64,000 bases of DNA from APNM01 sp040361335 (lineage in GTDB: Bacteria > Pseudomonadota > Gammaproteobacteria > Nevskiales > Salinisphaeraceae). Within the stretch, counting starts at the first letter, position 1. Each line of letters opens with the position of its first letter. A program made the translations under genes and the position numbers. The notes beneath the pieces were generated by a model. The model saw only the letters and a program-made list of their open reading frames with translations. It searched no databases and had not been told where the DNA came from. This document shows, piece by piece, positions 55,782-63,893 of this stretch. The DNA lies in contig NZ_APNM01000002.1 of NCBI RefSeq assembly GCF_040361335.1, positions 62,001 to 126,000 on the forward strand. The letters are read 5' to 3'.

Positions 55782-56566
55782 GGGGCGTCTCCGGCGTCGA
55801 GGGTCTGTTCCAGGAAGACACGCATGTGTGCCCAGGCGCGGCGCGCGGCGGTGGCGTCGTAGGCGACGCCGTCCAGGCCGTGTTCGTCGGCGCCCTGGTT
55901 GGTGAAGGCGTGCTCGGCGTGGCCGTAGGCGGTCAGGTGCCAGTCGAGCCCGGCACGTGCGTTCATCGCCTTCTCCCAGGCGGTGACGTCCGCGGGCGGC
56001 ACGTAGGGGTCGGCGGCCCCGTGCAGCACCAGGATGGAAGCGCCGATCTCGTCGTCCTCGGCGGGCGTCGGCAGGTGGCCGTGGAAGCTCACCGCGGCAT
56101 CCAGATCGGCGCCGCTGTAGGCGAGTTGCAGGACAGTGGTGCCGCCGAAGCAGAAGCCGATCGCCGCCAGGCGTCCGGCATCGACCCGCGGGGTCTCGGC
56201 CAGGCGCGCCAGGGCCGCGCCGGCACGCTCGCGCAGGTGCGGCTTGGCCGCGTCCGACCAGGCGCCGGCCTGTTCCGGGTCGCCGGTCGTGCGGCCGCCA
56301 CCGTACATGTCGGCCGCGAAGGCCACGTAGCCAAGGCCGGCGAGCTCCCGGGCCCGGCGCTTGGCATAGTCGTTCAGGCCCCACCATTCGTGGATCACCA
56401 GCACGCCGGGACGGGGCCCGTCGACGCTATCGTCGTAGGCGAGATAGCCGATGTGCTCGGTGCCGTCGATCTCGTAGCGCACCGTTTCCGTGGTGACGGC
56501 GGCGCCGGCGGTGGTGGCGGCCAGGACGAACAGGATGGGGGCTGTCAGGGCGGCGAATCGGTTCAT
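55778..56566 (-). CDS. Dienelactone-hydrolase family protein, exported
   Basis: 262-residue alpha/beta hydrolase. MNRFAALTAPILFVLAATTAGAA is a signal peptide. The Cys nucleophile is in AAIGFCFGGTTVLQLA, with Asp in LHGAADPYVPP and His in YGHAEHAFTNQG. DLH-family proteins use a Cys-His-Asp triad. Periplasmic export is inferred. ATG 56566 lies just before the signal peptide; the longer frame has no features. Coupled to the SDR gene downstream. Confidence 0.88.
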   Translation of the reverse strand: MNRFAALTAPILFVLAATTAGAAVTTETVRYEIDGTEHIGYLAYDDSVDGPRPGVLVIHEWWGLNDYAKRRARELAGLGYVAFAADMYGGGRTTGDPEQAGAWSDAAKPHLRERAGAALARLAETPRVDAGRLAAIGFCFGGTTVLQLAYSGADLDAAVSFHGHLPTPAEDDEIGASILVLHGAADPYVPPADVTAWEKAMNARAGLDWHLTAYGHAEHAFTNQGADEHGLDGVAYDATAARRAWAHMRVFLEQTLDAGDAP

Positions 56567-56633
56567 GGCATCAGGGGTGCGGACATCAGCGGTCAGTGTC
56601 CCGTGCCGCGGGCGGCCTGTCCACCGGGGCGGG

Positions 56634-57419
56634 TCATGTTTCCTCGCCCAGGATCCATGCAACGGCCGCGGCGAAATCGTCGGCGACGTGCGTGGGTCGG
56701 ATGTCGGGATCGCGTTCGTCTTCCGCGCGGAATTTACCGGTGCGTACCAGGATGCCGGCCAGGCCGGCATCCCGGGCGCCGCCCACGTCGCCGGCGAGAT
56801 CGTCGCCGATCATGACCGCTTCGTCCGGGGTCGCACCGAGCTGGTGCAGGGCCGCTTCGAAGAAGGGTGCGGCCGGCTTGCCGACCACCTCGGGTTCGAT
56901 TCCCGCCGCATGGGCCAGGGCATGGACGAAGGGACCCATGTCCAGCGACAGCGCCCCGTCCTCGTCGGCGAAATAGCGGTTGTCGCCCATGGCGATCAGG
57001 CGCGGCGAATCGCTGGCCATCAGCACCCGGAAGGCCCGGTTGAGATGGGCATAGGTGAAGGCGTCGCCGGCGTCGCCGACGACCACCGCATCGGGCTCGC
57101 CGGCGGGCATGTCCTCGAACTCCGGTGCGAGATCGGGATGGATCAGCAGGCAGGGCGTCAGATCCTCGCGGGCCACGAGGTCGTGCGCGGCGCGCGCCGC
57201 GGTGAGTATTTCCGTGGCGGCCATGTCGAAACCGAGCGCGATCAGCCGTTCGACGAGCGCGGCGCGTGTCCGGCGGGTGGTGTTGGTGACGAAGCAGATG
57301 CCGCAGCCCGCGGCGCGCAGGCGGGCGAGGGCATCCACGGCGCCCGGGATCGCCGCGTCGCCGTCGTAGAGCACCCCGGCGAGGTCGATCAGGACGTTCT
57401 CGTAGCGGAGTCGGGTCAT
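56634..57419 (-). CDS. HAD-superfamily IIA hydrolase (LHPP/NagD-like)
   Basis: 261-residue HAD phosphatase. Motif I starts VLIDLAGVLYDGDAAIPGAV, where the second Asp of the usual DxD is Gly, as in LHPP-like proteins that keep DLxGVLY. Motif II is FVTNTTRRTRAALV, and VGKPAAPFFEAAL with VMIGDDLAGDVGGARDAGLAG is the NagD/LHPP cap end. Substrate unknown; phospholysine/phosphohistidine phosphatase or nucleotide monophosphatase are the known options. Confidence 0.85.
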   Translation of the reverse strand: MTRLRYENVLIDLAGVLYDGDAAIPGAVDALARLRAAGCGICFVTNTTRRTRAALVERLIALGFDMAATEILTAARAAHDLVAREDLTPCLLIHPDLAPEFEDMPAGEPDAVVVGDAGDAFTYAHLNRAFRVLMASDSPRLIAMGDNRYFADEDGALSLDMGPFVHALAHAAGIEPEVVGKPAAPFFEAALHQLGATPDEAVMIGDDLAGDVGGARDAGLAGILVRTGKFRAEDERDPDIRPTHVADDFAAAVAWILGEET

Positions 57420-57580
57420 GTCGTTTCCTCCCGGCCGCGGCCGGATTAGACCATTTGTCACTTTTTGCTAATATCGTGCCGAACCGATCGCTTCCGCTAT
57501 CCGGCCGCTCGCCGGCGGGAGGACGGCGGCGAACCACAGGGGCGGCGATGCATCGCCCCGGCACACCGGAGGAGGATACG

Positions 57581-59356
57581 ATGACCGATACCGTAATCGG
57601 GGTGTTCGAGCGCACGGTCCGCGAGCGCGGCGCGGCGCCGGCGCTCAAGACCAAGGAGAGCGGCGCCTGGCGCGCGATCAGCTACGATGATTACCACCGC
57701 GACGTGATGCGCGCCGCCCGCGGCTTCATGAAGCTGGGGCTGGAACCCGGCCGGGCGGTATCGATCATCGGCTTCAACTGCCCGCAATGGCTGATCTCCG
57801 ATCTGGCGGCCATCGCCGCCGGCGGCGTGCCGGCGGGTATCTACACCACCTCCAGCCCCGAGTTGTGCGCCTATGTCGCCGGCCACTGCGACGCCCAGAT
57901 CGTGGTGGTCGAGAACGCCGAGCAACTGGCCAAGTTCAAGCGGGTCCGCGACGAGCTGCCGGAGCTCAAGGCCATCGTGATGATGTACGGCAGCGACGAC
58001 GACACAGACGTGTTGAGCTGGGACGAGCTGCTGGAGCTGGGTGACGACGAGGCGCTGGAAGCGCCCCTGCGCGAGCGCATCGCCAACCAGAAGCCCGAGG
58101 ATTGCGCCACGCTGATCTACACCTCGGGCACCACCGGCCGCCCCAAGGCGGTGATGCTGTCCCACGCCAACCTGATGTGGACCGCCCACTCGGTCTCGGA
58201 CATCGTCAAGGTCCAGCCCGGCGACGACCAGATCAGCTATCTGCCGCTGTCGCACATCGCCGAGCAGATGTTCTCGATCCACGGTCCCATCACCTACGGG
58301 GTCACGGTCTGGTTCGCGGAGAGTCTGGACGAGCTGGGCGCCAACCTGCTCGACGTGCGGCCGCATACCTTCTTCGCCGTGCCGCGCGTCTGGGAGAAGA
58401 TCCAGCACAAGATGCAGGCGGCCGCGGCCGATGCCTCCCCGCTGCAGAGACGCATCGCCGCCTGGGCCCGCGGCGTGGGGCTCAAGGCCGCCGAGGCCGA
58501 GGAGCAGGGGCGGGGCAAGCCGCTGCTCTATCCGCTGGCGAAGGCCCTGGTCTTCGACAAGGTCAAGAAGCGCCTGGGCCTGGAGCGCAGCCGTTTCCGC
58601 GGCACGGGCGCGGCGCCGATCTCGCGCGAGACCCTGGATTTCTTCGCCAGCCTCGATCTGATGCTGTACGAGGTCTGGGGCCAGAGCGAGTCGACCGGTG
58701 CCGGCACGGTGAATCGCCCGGGCACCGTCCGGCGCGGCTCCATCGGTCAGCCCTATCCGGAAACTGAAATCCGCATCGCCGAGGACGGCGAGATCCTGAT
58801 GCGCGGGCCGGAGGTGTTCATGGGCTACCTCAAGAACGAGGAGGCCACCCGGGACACCCTGGATGCCGACGGCTGGCTGTATAGCGGCGACGTGGGCAAG
58901 ATCGACGACGACGGTTTCGTCTATATCGTCGACCGCAAGAAGGAGCTGATCATCACCGCCGGCGGCGAGAACATATCGCCGGCGCACATCGAGGGCGAGC
59001 TCAAGTCGATCGCCGTGGTCAGCCAGGTGTGCGTGGTCGGCGACCGGCGCAAGTTCCTCTCCGCCCTGATCACGCTGGACGAGGAGGCGGTGCCCGAGGC
59101 CGCGCAGGCCGCGGGCAGCCCCGCGCGCACGCCCGACGAAGCGGCCCGCTGCGACAAGTTCAATGCCTGGTTCGAGCGCCAGATCGAGGCGGTCAACGAG
59201 CGTCTCGCCCGCGTCCAGACCATCAAGCGCTGGCATCTGCTGCCGGAGGACTTCTCCATCGACGGCGGTGAGCTGACGCCGACCATGAAGCTGAAGCGGC
59301 GCGTGGTCCACGACAAGTACGCCGACGAGATCGAGACCCTTTACGCGGACGTCTGA
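57581..59356 (+). CDS. Long-chain acyl-CoA synthetase (AMP-dependent)
   Basis: 591-residue ANL ligase that makes acyl-CoA from fatty acid, ATP and CoA. The P-loop is LIYTSGTTGRPKAVMLSH; the adenine motif is YEVWGQSESTGAGTVNRPG; the hinge is YSGDVGKIDDDGFVYIVDRKKE; the catalytic Lys is in GELTPTMKLKRRVV near the C-terminus. Size and sequence resemble FadD15-type (eukaryote-like) long-chain synthetases. CGGAGGAGG precedes ATG 57581. The HAD gene is divergent. Confidence 0.93.
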   Translation: MTDTVIGVFERTVRERGAAPALKTKESGAWRAISYDDYHRDVMRAARGFMKLGLEPGRAVSIIGFNCPQWLISDLAAIAAGGVPAGIYTTSSPELCAYVAGHCDAQIVVVENAEQLAKFKRVRDELPELKAIVMMYGSDDDTDVLSWDELLELGDDEALEAPLRERIANQKPEDCATLIYTSGTTGRPKAVMLSHANLMWTAHSVSDIVKVQPGDDQISYLPLSHIAEQMFSIHGPITYGVTVWFAESLDELGANLLDVRPHTFFAVPRVWEKIQHKMQAAAADASPLQRRIAAWARGVGLKAAEAEEQGRGKPLLYPLAKALVFDKVKKRLGLERSRFRGTGAAPISRETLDFFASLDLMLYEVWGQSESTGAGTVNRPGTVRRGSIGQPYPETEIRIAEDGEILMRGPEVFMGYLKNEEATRDTLDADGWLYSGDVGKIDDDGFVYIVDRKKELIITAGGENISPAHIEGELKSIAVVSQVCVVGDRRKFLSALITLDEEAVPEAAQAAGSPARTPDEAARCDKFNAWFERQIEAVNERLARVQTIKRWHLLPEDFSIDGGELTPTMKLKRRVVHDKYADEIETLYADV

Positions 59357-59388
59357 CGACGGCGGCATAAGCCGCCGCCCGCCGCCGA

Positions 59389-59429
59389 CGCCCGCCCGCC
59401 CGGCACCCGCCGGGGGCGGGCGTTTTTTT
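59389..59429 (+). terminator. Rho-independent terminator of the acyl-CoA synthetase gene
   Basis: CGCCCGCC at 59389-59396 pairs with GGCGGGCG at 59415-59422, followed by TTTTTTT. Confidence 0.9.
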
Positions 59430-59537
59430 GTGGGCGCGCGATTTTTTTGGGAGTCGTCTGTTACCTCCCGCCCTCCTGTCGAGTCATACGGGATACAGGC
59501 AATGGGCCTGTCGTTACCGCAACAGGAGGGAAAGCAA

Positions 59538-60410
59538 ATGTTCGTACGCAAAGAACTACTCATCGGTGTCGTGGCGTTCGCCCTGCCGGGCAGCGTCGCG
59601 ATCGCGCAATCCATGAGCGCCCAATCCGCGCTCGCCCATCGCTCGGCCGTGTCGGCGGAGTCGTCGCCGGATGCCTCGGTGTCGGCGGCCTCGGCAACCG
59701 AGTCGGCCACGCGCGTGCAGGCCGCCGGGTCGGGCGCCGAGGCCGCGGCGGCCGGGCGCTTCGAGGTGGTCGGCGCCCTGACGTCGGGCCAGTCCGACGA
59801 GACGCCGTCGGCGTCCCGGCCGGACGACAGCGGGCCCAGCCCCGAGCCGGCCGACGATAGCGCGGAGAGCGCCGAACCGTCCGCGCCGCAGGAAAACCGG
59901 CAGGCTTCCGGGAGTCCGCGGACGGCCTCGGCCGTGGCCCAGGCGGAGGCGCTGCTGGGCGTCGCCGCTGAAGCCGGGGCCGGCAATGCGGTCGCCGCGA
60001 CGGCCGGGTTGATCTCGGAGATGGATGCCGCCCTCGGCCTGGAGGGACTGACCGGCGGCGATCTCGCCCTGGCCGGTGATCTCGGCCTCGGTACCTCGAT
60101 GGGCCTGGCCGGCGAGCTGGTGCCCGGGGTGACCCAGGCGCTGGGCCTGGGCGCCATGGCCGACATCGACGCCGATGTCGCCACGGCGCTGAGCGCCGGC
60201 CTGGTCGACGGTGTCACGGCGGGGCTGGGCGCCGATATCGGTGCCAGCATCGACAGCAGTGTCACGAGCGGCCTGACCGGCGGGCTGGTCAACAGCCTGG
60301 ATGCCGGTGTCAGCGGCAGCCTGGGCAGCAGCCTCAACGGCAATCTCGGCGGTCTGGGCGGGTCCGTCAACGGCGCCGCGGGCGTCCTGGGCGGCCTCGG
60401 CGTCCAGTAA
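59538..60410 (+). CDS. Secreted Gly/Ala/Ser-rich low-complexity protein, unknown
   Basis: 290-residue exported protein without a recognised domain. Signal peptide: MFVRKELLIGVVAFALPGSV plus AIAQS. Residues about 25-140 are rich in Ser, Ala, Glu and Pro with low order. Residues about 150-290 are Gly/Leu/Ala/Asp-rich with recurring short units such as LAGDLGLGTSMGLAGEL, ALSAGLVDGVTAGLGADIGA and SLGSSLNGNLGGLGGSVNGA. There is no Cys except none in the mature part. AGGAGGG precedes ATG 59538. The repeats suggest a surface, fibrous or amyloid-like protein. The next gene, after a hairpin, encodes an outer-membrane barrel. Confidence 0.7.
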   Translation: MFVRKELLIGVVAFALPGSVAIAQSMSAQSALAHRSAVSAESSPDASVSAASATESATRVQAAGSGAEAAAAGRFEVVGALTSGQSDETPSASRPDDSGPSPEPADDSAESAEPSAPQENRQASGSPRTASAVAQAEALLGVAAEAGAGNAVAATAGLISEMDAALGLEGLTGGDLALAGDLGLGTSMGLAGELVPGVTQALGLGAMADIDADVATALSAGLVDGVTAGLGADIGASIDSSVTSGLTGGLVNSLDAGVSGSLGSSLNGNLGGLGGSVNGAAGVLGGLGVQ

Positions 60411-60443
60411 TCCCGACGGAATCCTGAGACTCCTCCCCATTGG

Positions 60444-60475
60444 CTCCCCCGGCGTTCGCCGGGGGAGTCCTTCCT
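60444..60475 (+). terminator. Hairpin between the Gly-rich protein and barrel genes
   Basis: A perfect 10-bp stem (CTCCCCCGGC at 60444-60453, GCCGGGGGAG at 60458-60467) with a 4-nt loop is followed by TCCTTCCT, a weak U-tract. It may end or attenuate the transcript so the secreted protein is made in excess of the barrel. Confidence 0.7.
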
Positions 60476-60503
60476 GATAACGATCGACGACCGGGGGTGA
60501 ACG

Positions 60504-61340
60504 ATGAATGTCGTAACGATCAGGGCCATGGCGGTGATCCTGCCGTTGGTGGCCGCGGGCCTCTGCGAATCCGCCGCGGCGCGGGTGTTCGGCAGCCTGG
60601 AGAGCGGCTATGCCAGTTTCAGCGATTTCCGGGCGGTGGCCAGCGAGCGCCAGACGATCTCGGAGAGCGCCTATTTCAGCGCCGCGAATGTGGGCGCGTA
60701 TCGCGCGGTCGGCGGTCGCCGCACGGCCGTGCTGGTAAAAATGGGTTTCCAGGACGTGCGTTTCGACGAGAGCGGGCAGCTCGACAACCGCGTCGTCAAT
60801 GGCGACCTGGGGCTGTACCACCGTCTCGGCAGCGGCAGCTCGGTGATGCTGCTGGGCGGGTTGCGCCGGCTCGAGTTCGAGGACAGCGACCGCGACGACC
60901 GGATCGCATCCGCCCGGCTGCAGTTCCGGAAGCCGTTCCTGACGGTCGAATGGCGCAACGAGGTCTATTACGAGCAAGGTGCCGAGACCACGCTCTCGGG
61001 TGAATATGCCGGCTATGGTTTGAGTTCGTCGCTGAGCTGGTCGCCGCACAGCAAGTGGCAGTTCAGTCTCGGCATCGGGGCCAACCGCAACCGCTACGAC
61101 GGCAGCGTGCAGGTGGTGCGCGAGACCGACGGCGGTCTCCTGCGGCCGCCTCGCCGCGAGGTCGTGGATGTGGAGATCGATCAGAGCGAGGACGTCCTGG
61201 GCGGGTTCGTCGGCCTCAAGCGGCGCCTGCGCGACTGGCTCTATCTCAGTGCCTCGGCCGCGCACCGGCGCATACGACCGGAGTCCGGTGACGATCTCGA
61301 GGGCGAGACATACTCATTGGCACTGGGGGTGCAGTTCTGA
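60504..61340 (+). CDS. Outer-membrane beta-barrel protein, unknown
   Basis: 278-residue exported protein. MNVVTIRAMAVILPLVAAGL with CESAAA is a signal region. The mature part has alternating amphipathic strands (VFGSLESGYASFSDF, NVGAYRAVGGRRTAVLVKMG, SSVMLLGGLRRLEFE, WQFSLGIGANRNRYD, LYLSASAAHRRIRP) and ends YSLALGVQF, with the terminal Phe expected for BAM-dependent insertion. About 12 strands are plausible. No homologue is recognised. It may export or anchor the Gly-rich protein encoded just upstream. Confidence 0.75.
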   Translation: MNVVTIRAMAVILPLVAAGLCESAAARVFGSLESGYASFSDFRAVASERQTISESAYFSAANVGAYRAVGGRRTAVLVKMGFQDVRFDESGQLDNRVVNGDLGLYHRLGSGSSVMLLGGLRRLEFEDSDRDDRIASARLQFRKPFLTVEWRNEVYYEQGAETTLSGEYAGYGLSSSLSWSPHSKWQFSLGIGANRNRYDGSVQVVRETDGGLLRPPRREVVDVEIDQSEDVLGGFVGLKRRLRDWLYLSASAAHRRIRPESGDDLEGETYSLALGVQF

Positions 61341-61874
61341 GGGGTGTCTGCAAAACGTCGCGAGCGAAGACAGACCGTAGGCCGGGATAAACGAAAGGTT
61401 CCCGGCATCCCCGGCGATTCGCCGAAAACGGGCCTGAAGACCCCTACCCCCGCCGAGGATCACGACGGCGGAAAGCGCCTCGACAAGCGGCCGGCAAGAA
61501 CATGGACCACAGAGGCGCACGGAGGCGCACGGAGGCGCACAGAGGAAAACGACTGTCGTCCCGGCAGCCGCGGCAGCGGCTATCCGGGACCCAGGGACAC
61601 GTTCGTCAGGCCAGGGATTGTCGGGATGCCGGATCGACCCAAAGCCTGCTCCGGACACGATCCAGAGCCTCCAGCAAACACCTCGGCGCGCCTCCGTGGT
61701 TTCATCTCCCGCCAACCAGGGCAAGAAAATGGACCACGGAGGCGGTGTGCCGCACCGCCTGCCCGGGGCCCGGGTCGGCGGTGCGGTATCCGATCGTGCC
61801 GATGCATGGCCGGGATCGCCGTGCACTCCCGGATGATGTCCGGGGCAAGGCGATGACCGCCTTGTCGAGTGCGC
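61341..61874. repeat. Repeat-rich gene-free region
   Basis: 534 bp without a credible gene. It contains a second copy of the GTAGG(T/C)CGGGATAA repeat (61377-61435), a CCACAGAGGCGCACGGAGGC repeat (61507-61545) with its unit GGAGGCGCAC repeated, and CTCCGTGGTT and ACCACGGAGGCGG words at 61693-61745. Short ORFs here are judged spurious. Confidence 0.75.
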
Positions 61875-62318
61875 CTAGAAGGCGGAGGGGGAGACGCGAG
61901 TCGTGGGCTCCGCGATGTGCCCGTTCGGCTCGGCGGTCAGAACGGATAACCGCGGGTGCGAGGGGGTCATGCCCAATGGGTGCTCGCCGGTGGGGGTGAG
62001 GCCGCCGTATGCGGCGCCGGCGACGAAGCCGGCGACGAAACCCAGGATCAGCGAAACGACGACCATGGCGGGTACGTTCGAGAGGCGCAGTCTGTCCAAC
62101 AGGGCTGTCAGTGGTCCGCGCCGCCGTGTCGACAGGGCCTCCCGGTGGATATTGGGCCGCTGTCGGCGTATGTCCCGCATGACCTTGTCGCGGAACTCGC
62201 GCGAATCGGACCGCTGCGGGTCACGGGCGAGCCATTCGATAATGGCCTCGTCGGAAAGTTCTTCGGGACGTGATACGTCCCCGTCCTTTTCCTCATCGCC
62301 CGGGTCGCGATGACTCAT
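61875..62318 (-). CDS. Small single-pass membrane protein, probable anti-sigma factor
   Basis: 147-residue protein overlapping the ECF sigma gene by 4 bp (ATGA), which is the usual order for a cognate anti-sigma factor. The N-terminal about 85 residues are charged and cytoplasmic (SDEAIIEWLARDPQRSDSRE; VMRDIRRQRPN). One hydrophobic helix follows (PAMVVVSLILGFVAGFVAGA, about 92-111), then a short, about 35-residue outer part (PSHPRLSVLTAEPNGHIAEP). There is no HxxxCxxC zinc motif, so it is not a ZAS-type factor. Role is inferred from position and topology. Confidence 0.7.
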   Translation of the reverse strand: MSHRDPGDEEKDGDVSRPEELSDEAIIEWLARDPQRSDSREFRDKVMRDIRRQRPNIHREALSTRRRGPLTALLDRLRLSNVPAMVVVSLILGFVAGFVAGAAYGGLTPTGEHPLGMTPSHPRLSVLTAEPNGHIAEPTTRVSPSAF

Positions 62319-62872
62319 ATCTCGGCCCCCATGCGTGCGAGCATGCCCCGCAGCGTGGATACGGCGCGCCAACCGCGCACCTTGGCCGCATCCTTGCTGC
62401 ACTGGAGTATACCGGCAATCGTGTTGTAGTCGTATTCGTACAGGTAGCGCAGGATGATCATATCGCGATCGCTGCCCCTGAGCTGTTCAAGCGCCCTCTC
62501 CAGTATGCGCGAGTTTTGCTGCACCTGTACCTGGCTCTCCAAGTCTGGGGCATCCTGGGCGATTTCCATATCGTCAAAGTCTTCCGTGGTGGTCATTCTC
62601 TTCTTGTACGATCGCAGGTAATCCCTGGTTTTATTGAGTGCGATTTTTCCTATCCAGGTGGACAGCTTGCTCTTGCCATGGAACTTGGCGAGATTCTCGT
62701 AGGCACTGATGAAGGTCTGGTGCGCCAACTCCTCGACCTGATCCTCGTCGTCGACGAGACGGCCGATCATGGTGCGCACCATGCGCTCGTAGCGCGCCAC
62801 GATATGACTGAAGCTCCCGGTGTCCCCCAACAAGCACGACTGCACCCAGTGGCGCTCTTGTTCGTCCGACAT
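62315..62872 (-). CDS. ECF-type sigma-70 factor (RpoE-like)
   Basis: 185-residue ECF sigma factor. Region 2 is visible in GSFSHIVARYERMVRTMIGR and the linked AHQTFISAYENLAKF; the -10 contact region is LSTWIGKIALNKTRDYLRSY. Region 4 is RDMIILRYLYEYDYNTIAGI followed by LQCSKDAAKVRGWRAVSTLR, a helix-turn-helix that would read the -35. ATG 62872 (MSDEQERHWVQ) is selected over 62890. The next gene is the anti-sigma candidate. The regulon may include the nearby secreted Gly-rich protein and barrel, but no motif search was possible. Confidence 0.88.
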   Translation of the reverse strand: MSDEQERHWVQSCLLGDTGSFSHIVARYERMVRTMIGRLVDDEDQVEELAHQTFISAYENLAKFHGKSKLSTWIGKIALNKTRDYLRSYKKRMTTTEDFDDMEIAQDAPDLESQVQVQQNSRILERALEQLRGSDRDMIILRYLYEYDYNTIAGILQCSKDAAKVRGWRAVSTLRGMLARMGAEI

Positions 62873-63054
62873 GTCGTCCCCCGATCCCAAAGCCCCGGGC
62901 GCCGATCGCCGGCGGGGCCTTCGGTTTACCTATCCGTAGGACGTCGCGGCGGCCGCGGAGGTAACAGGGAATCTGGCGCGAGAACACGGCACGGGATGCC
63001 GCGCGTCCGGCGCGAGGGCGACGGGACGGGGCGGGAGGTATGCGACGGGGACGA

Positions 63055-63079
63055 CGTGCCCCGCCGCGAGCGGGGCACG
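63055..63079 (-). terminator. Hairpin after the enoyl-CoA hydratase gene
   Basis: Perfect 10-bp stem CGTGCCCCGC / GCGGGGCACG with a 5-nt loop, 10 bp beyond the stop of the minus-strand gene. No U-run follows, so it may be an mRNA 3'-end stem rather than a true terminator. Confidence 0.55.
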
Positions 63080-63089
63080 TCCGACAGGA

Positions 63090-63869
63090 TCAGCGGCCGA
63101 CGAACTCGGGTTTGCGCTTCTGCAGGAATGCCTGCACGGCCTCGGCGAAGTCGGCGGTGCCCTGGACCTTGAGCTGGGTCTCGGCTTCCAGCTCAAGCTG
63201 GGTGGCGAGATCGTTGCCCTCGGCCTCGTCGAGGATGCGCTTGGCCAGGCCCAGCGCCCGCGTGGGACGGGCGGCGAGGGTGCCGGCGAGTTCCCGGGCC
63301 GCGTCATCGAGCTCGGCGTCCGGCACCACCTTCCAGATCATGCCCCAGCGCTCGGCCTCGGCGGCGGGAACGGCCTCGCCGGTGAGCACGGCACCCAGGG
63401 CGCGGGCCCGGCCGACCAGCCGCGGCAGCATGTAGGTCGAGCCGGCGTCCGGCACCAGGCCGATGTTGGTGAAGATCTGCTGGAAGCTCGCGGATTCGGC
63501 GGCGATGATCATGTCCGCCGCCAGGGCCATGCTGGCGCCGGCACCGGCGGCCAGTCCCTGGACGGCGGCGATCACGGGCTTCTCGATCGAACGCATCGCC
63601 TGGACCACCGGATGGTAATTGGTACGCAGCGCGGTGGCGGTGTCCATGCCGCTGTCGAAGCCTTCCTTGAGATCGGCGCCGGACGAGAAGGCGCGGCCCG
63701 TGGCCCGCACCAGGACGGCCCGCACGGCGTCATCAGCCGCCGCGTCCTCGAGGGCCCGGCGGAACTCCTGCAGCAGCGTGGCATTGAGGGCGTTGAGTTG
63801 CTCGGGCCGGTTGAACGTGATTACCGCGACGGCGTCCTCCACGCCGTACTCGATCGCCTCGTAACTCAT
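63090..63869 (-). CDS. PaaG-like enoyl-CoA hydratase/isomerase
   Basis: 259-residue crotonase. The oxyanion-hole strands are GRAFSSGADLKEGFDSG and GLAAGAGASMALAADMIIA. The region IGLVPDAGSTYMLPRLVGRA is the PaaG signature (Asp instead of the second hydratase Glu), which fits 2-(1,2-epoxy-1,2-dihydrophenyl)acetyl-CoA isomerase or a delta-isomerase. No other phenylacetate genes are in the window. Start ATG 63869. Confidence 0.9.
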   Translation of the reverse strand: MSYEAIEYGVEDAVAVITFNRPEQLNALNATLLQEFRRALEDAAADDAVRAVLVRATGRAFSSGADLKEGFDSGMDTATALRTNYHPVVQAMRSIEKPVIAAVQGLAAGAGASMALAADMIIAAESASFQQIFTNIGLVPDAGSTYMLPRLVGRARALGAVLTGEAVPAAEAERWGMIWKVVPDAELDDAARELAGTLAARPTRALGLAKRILDEAEGNDLATQLELEAETQLKVQGTADFAEAVQAFLQKRKPEFVGR

Positions 63870-63893
63870 GTCATCGGATCCTTTGTTCGTGAA

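Noticed and set aside
57497..60529. 1,010-codon minus-strand open frame
   Set aside because: It runs antisense through the acyl-CoA synthetase and the secreted protein genes, crosses a strong terminator, and has biased low-complexity composition.
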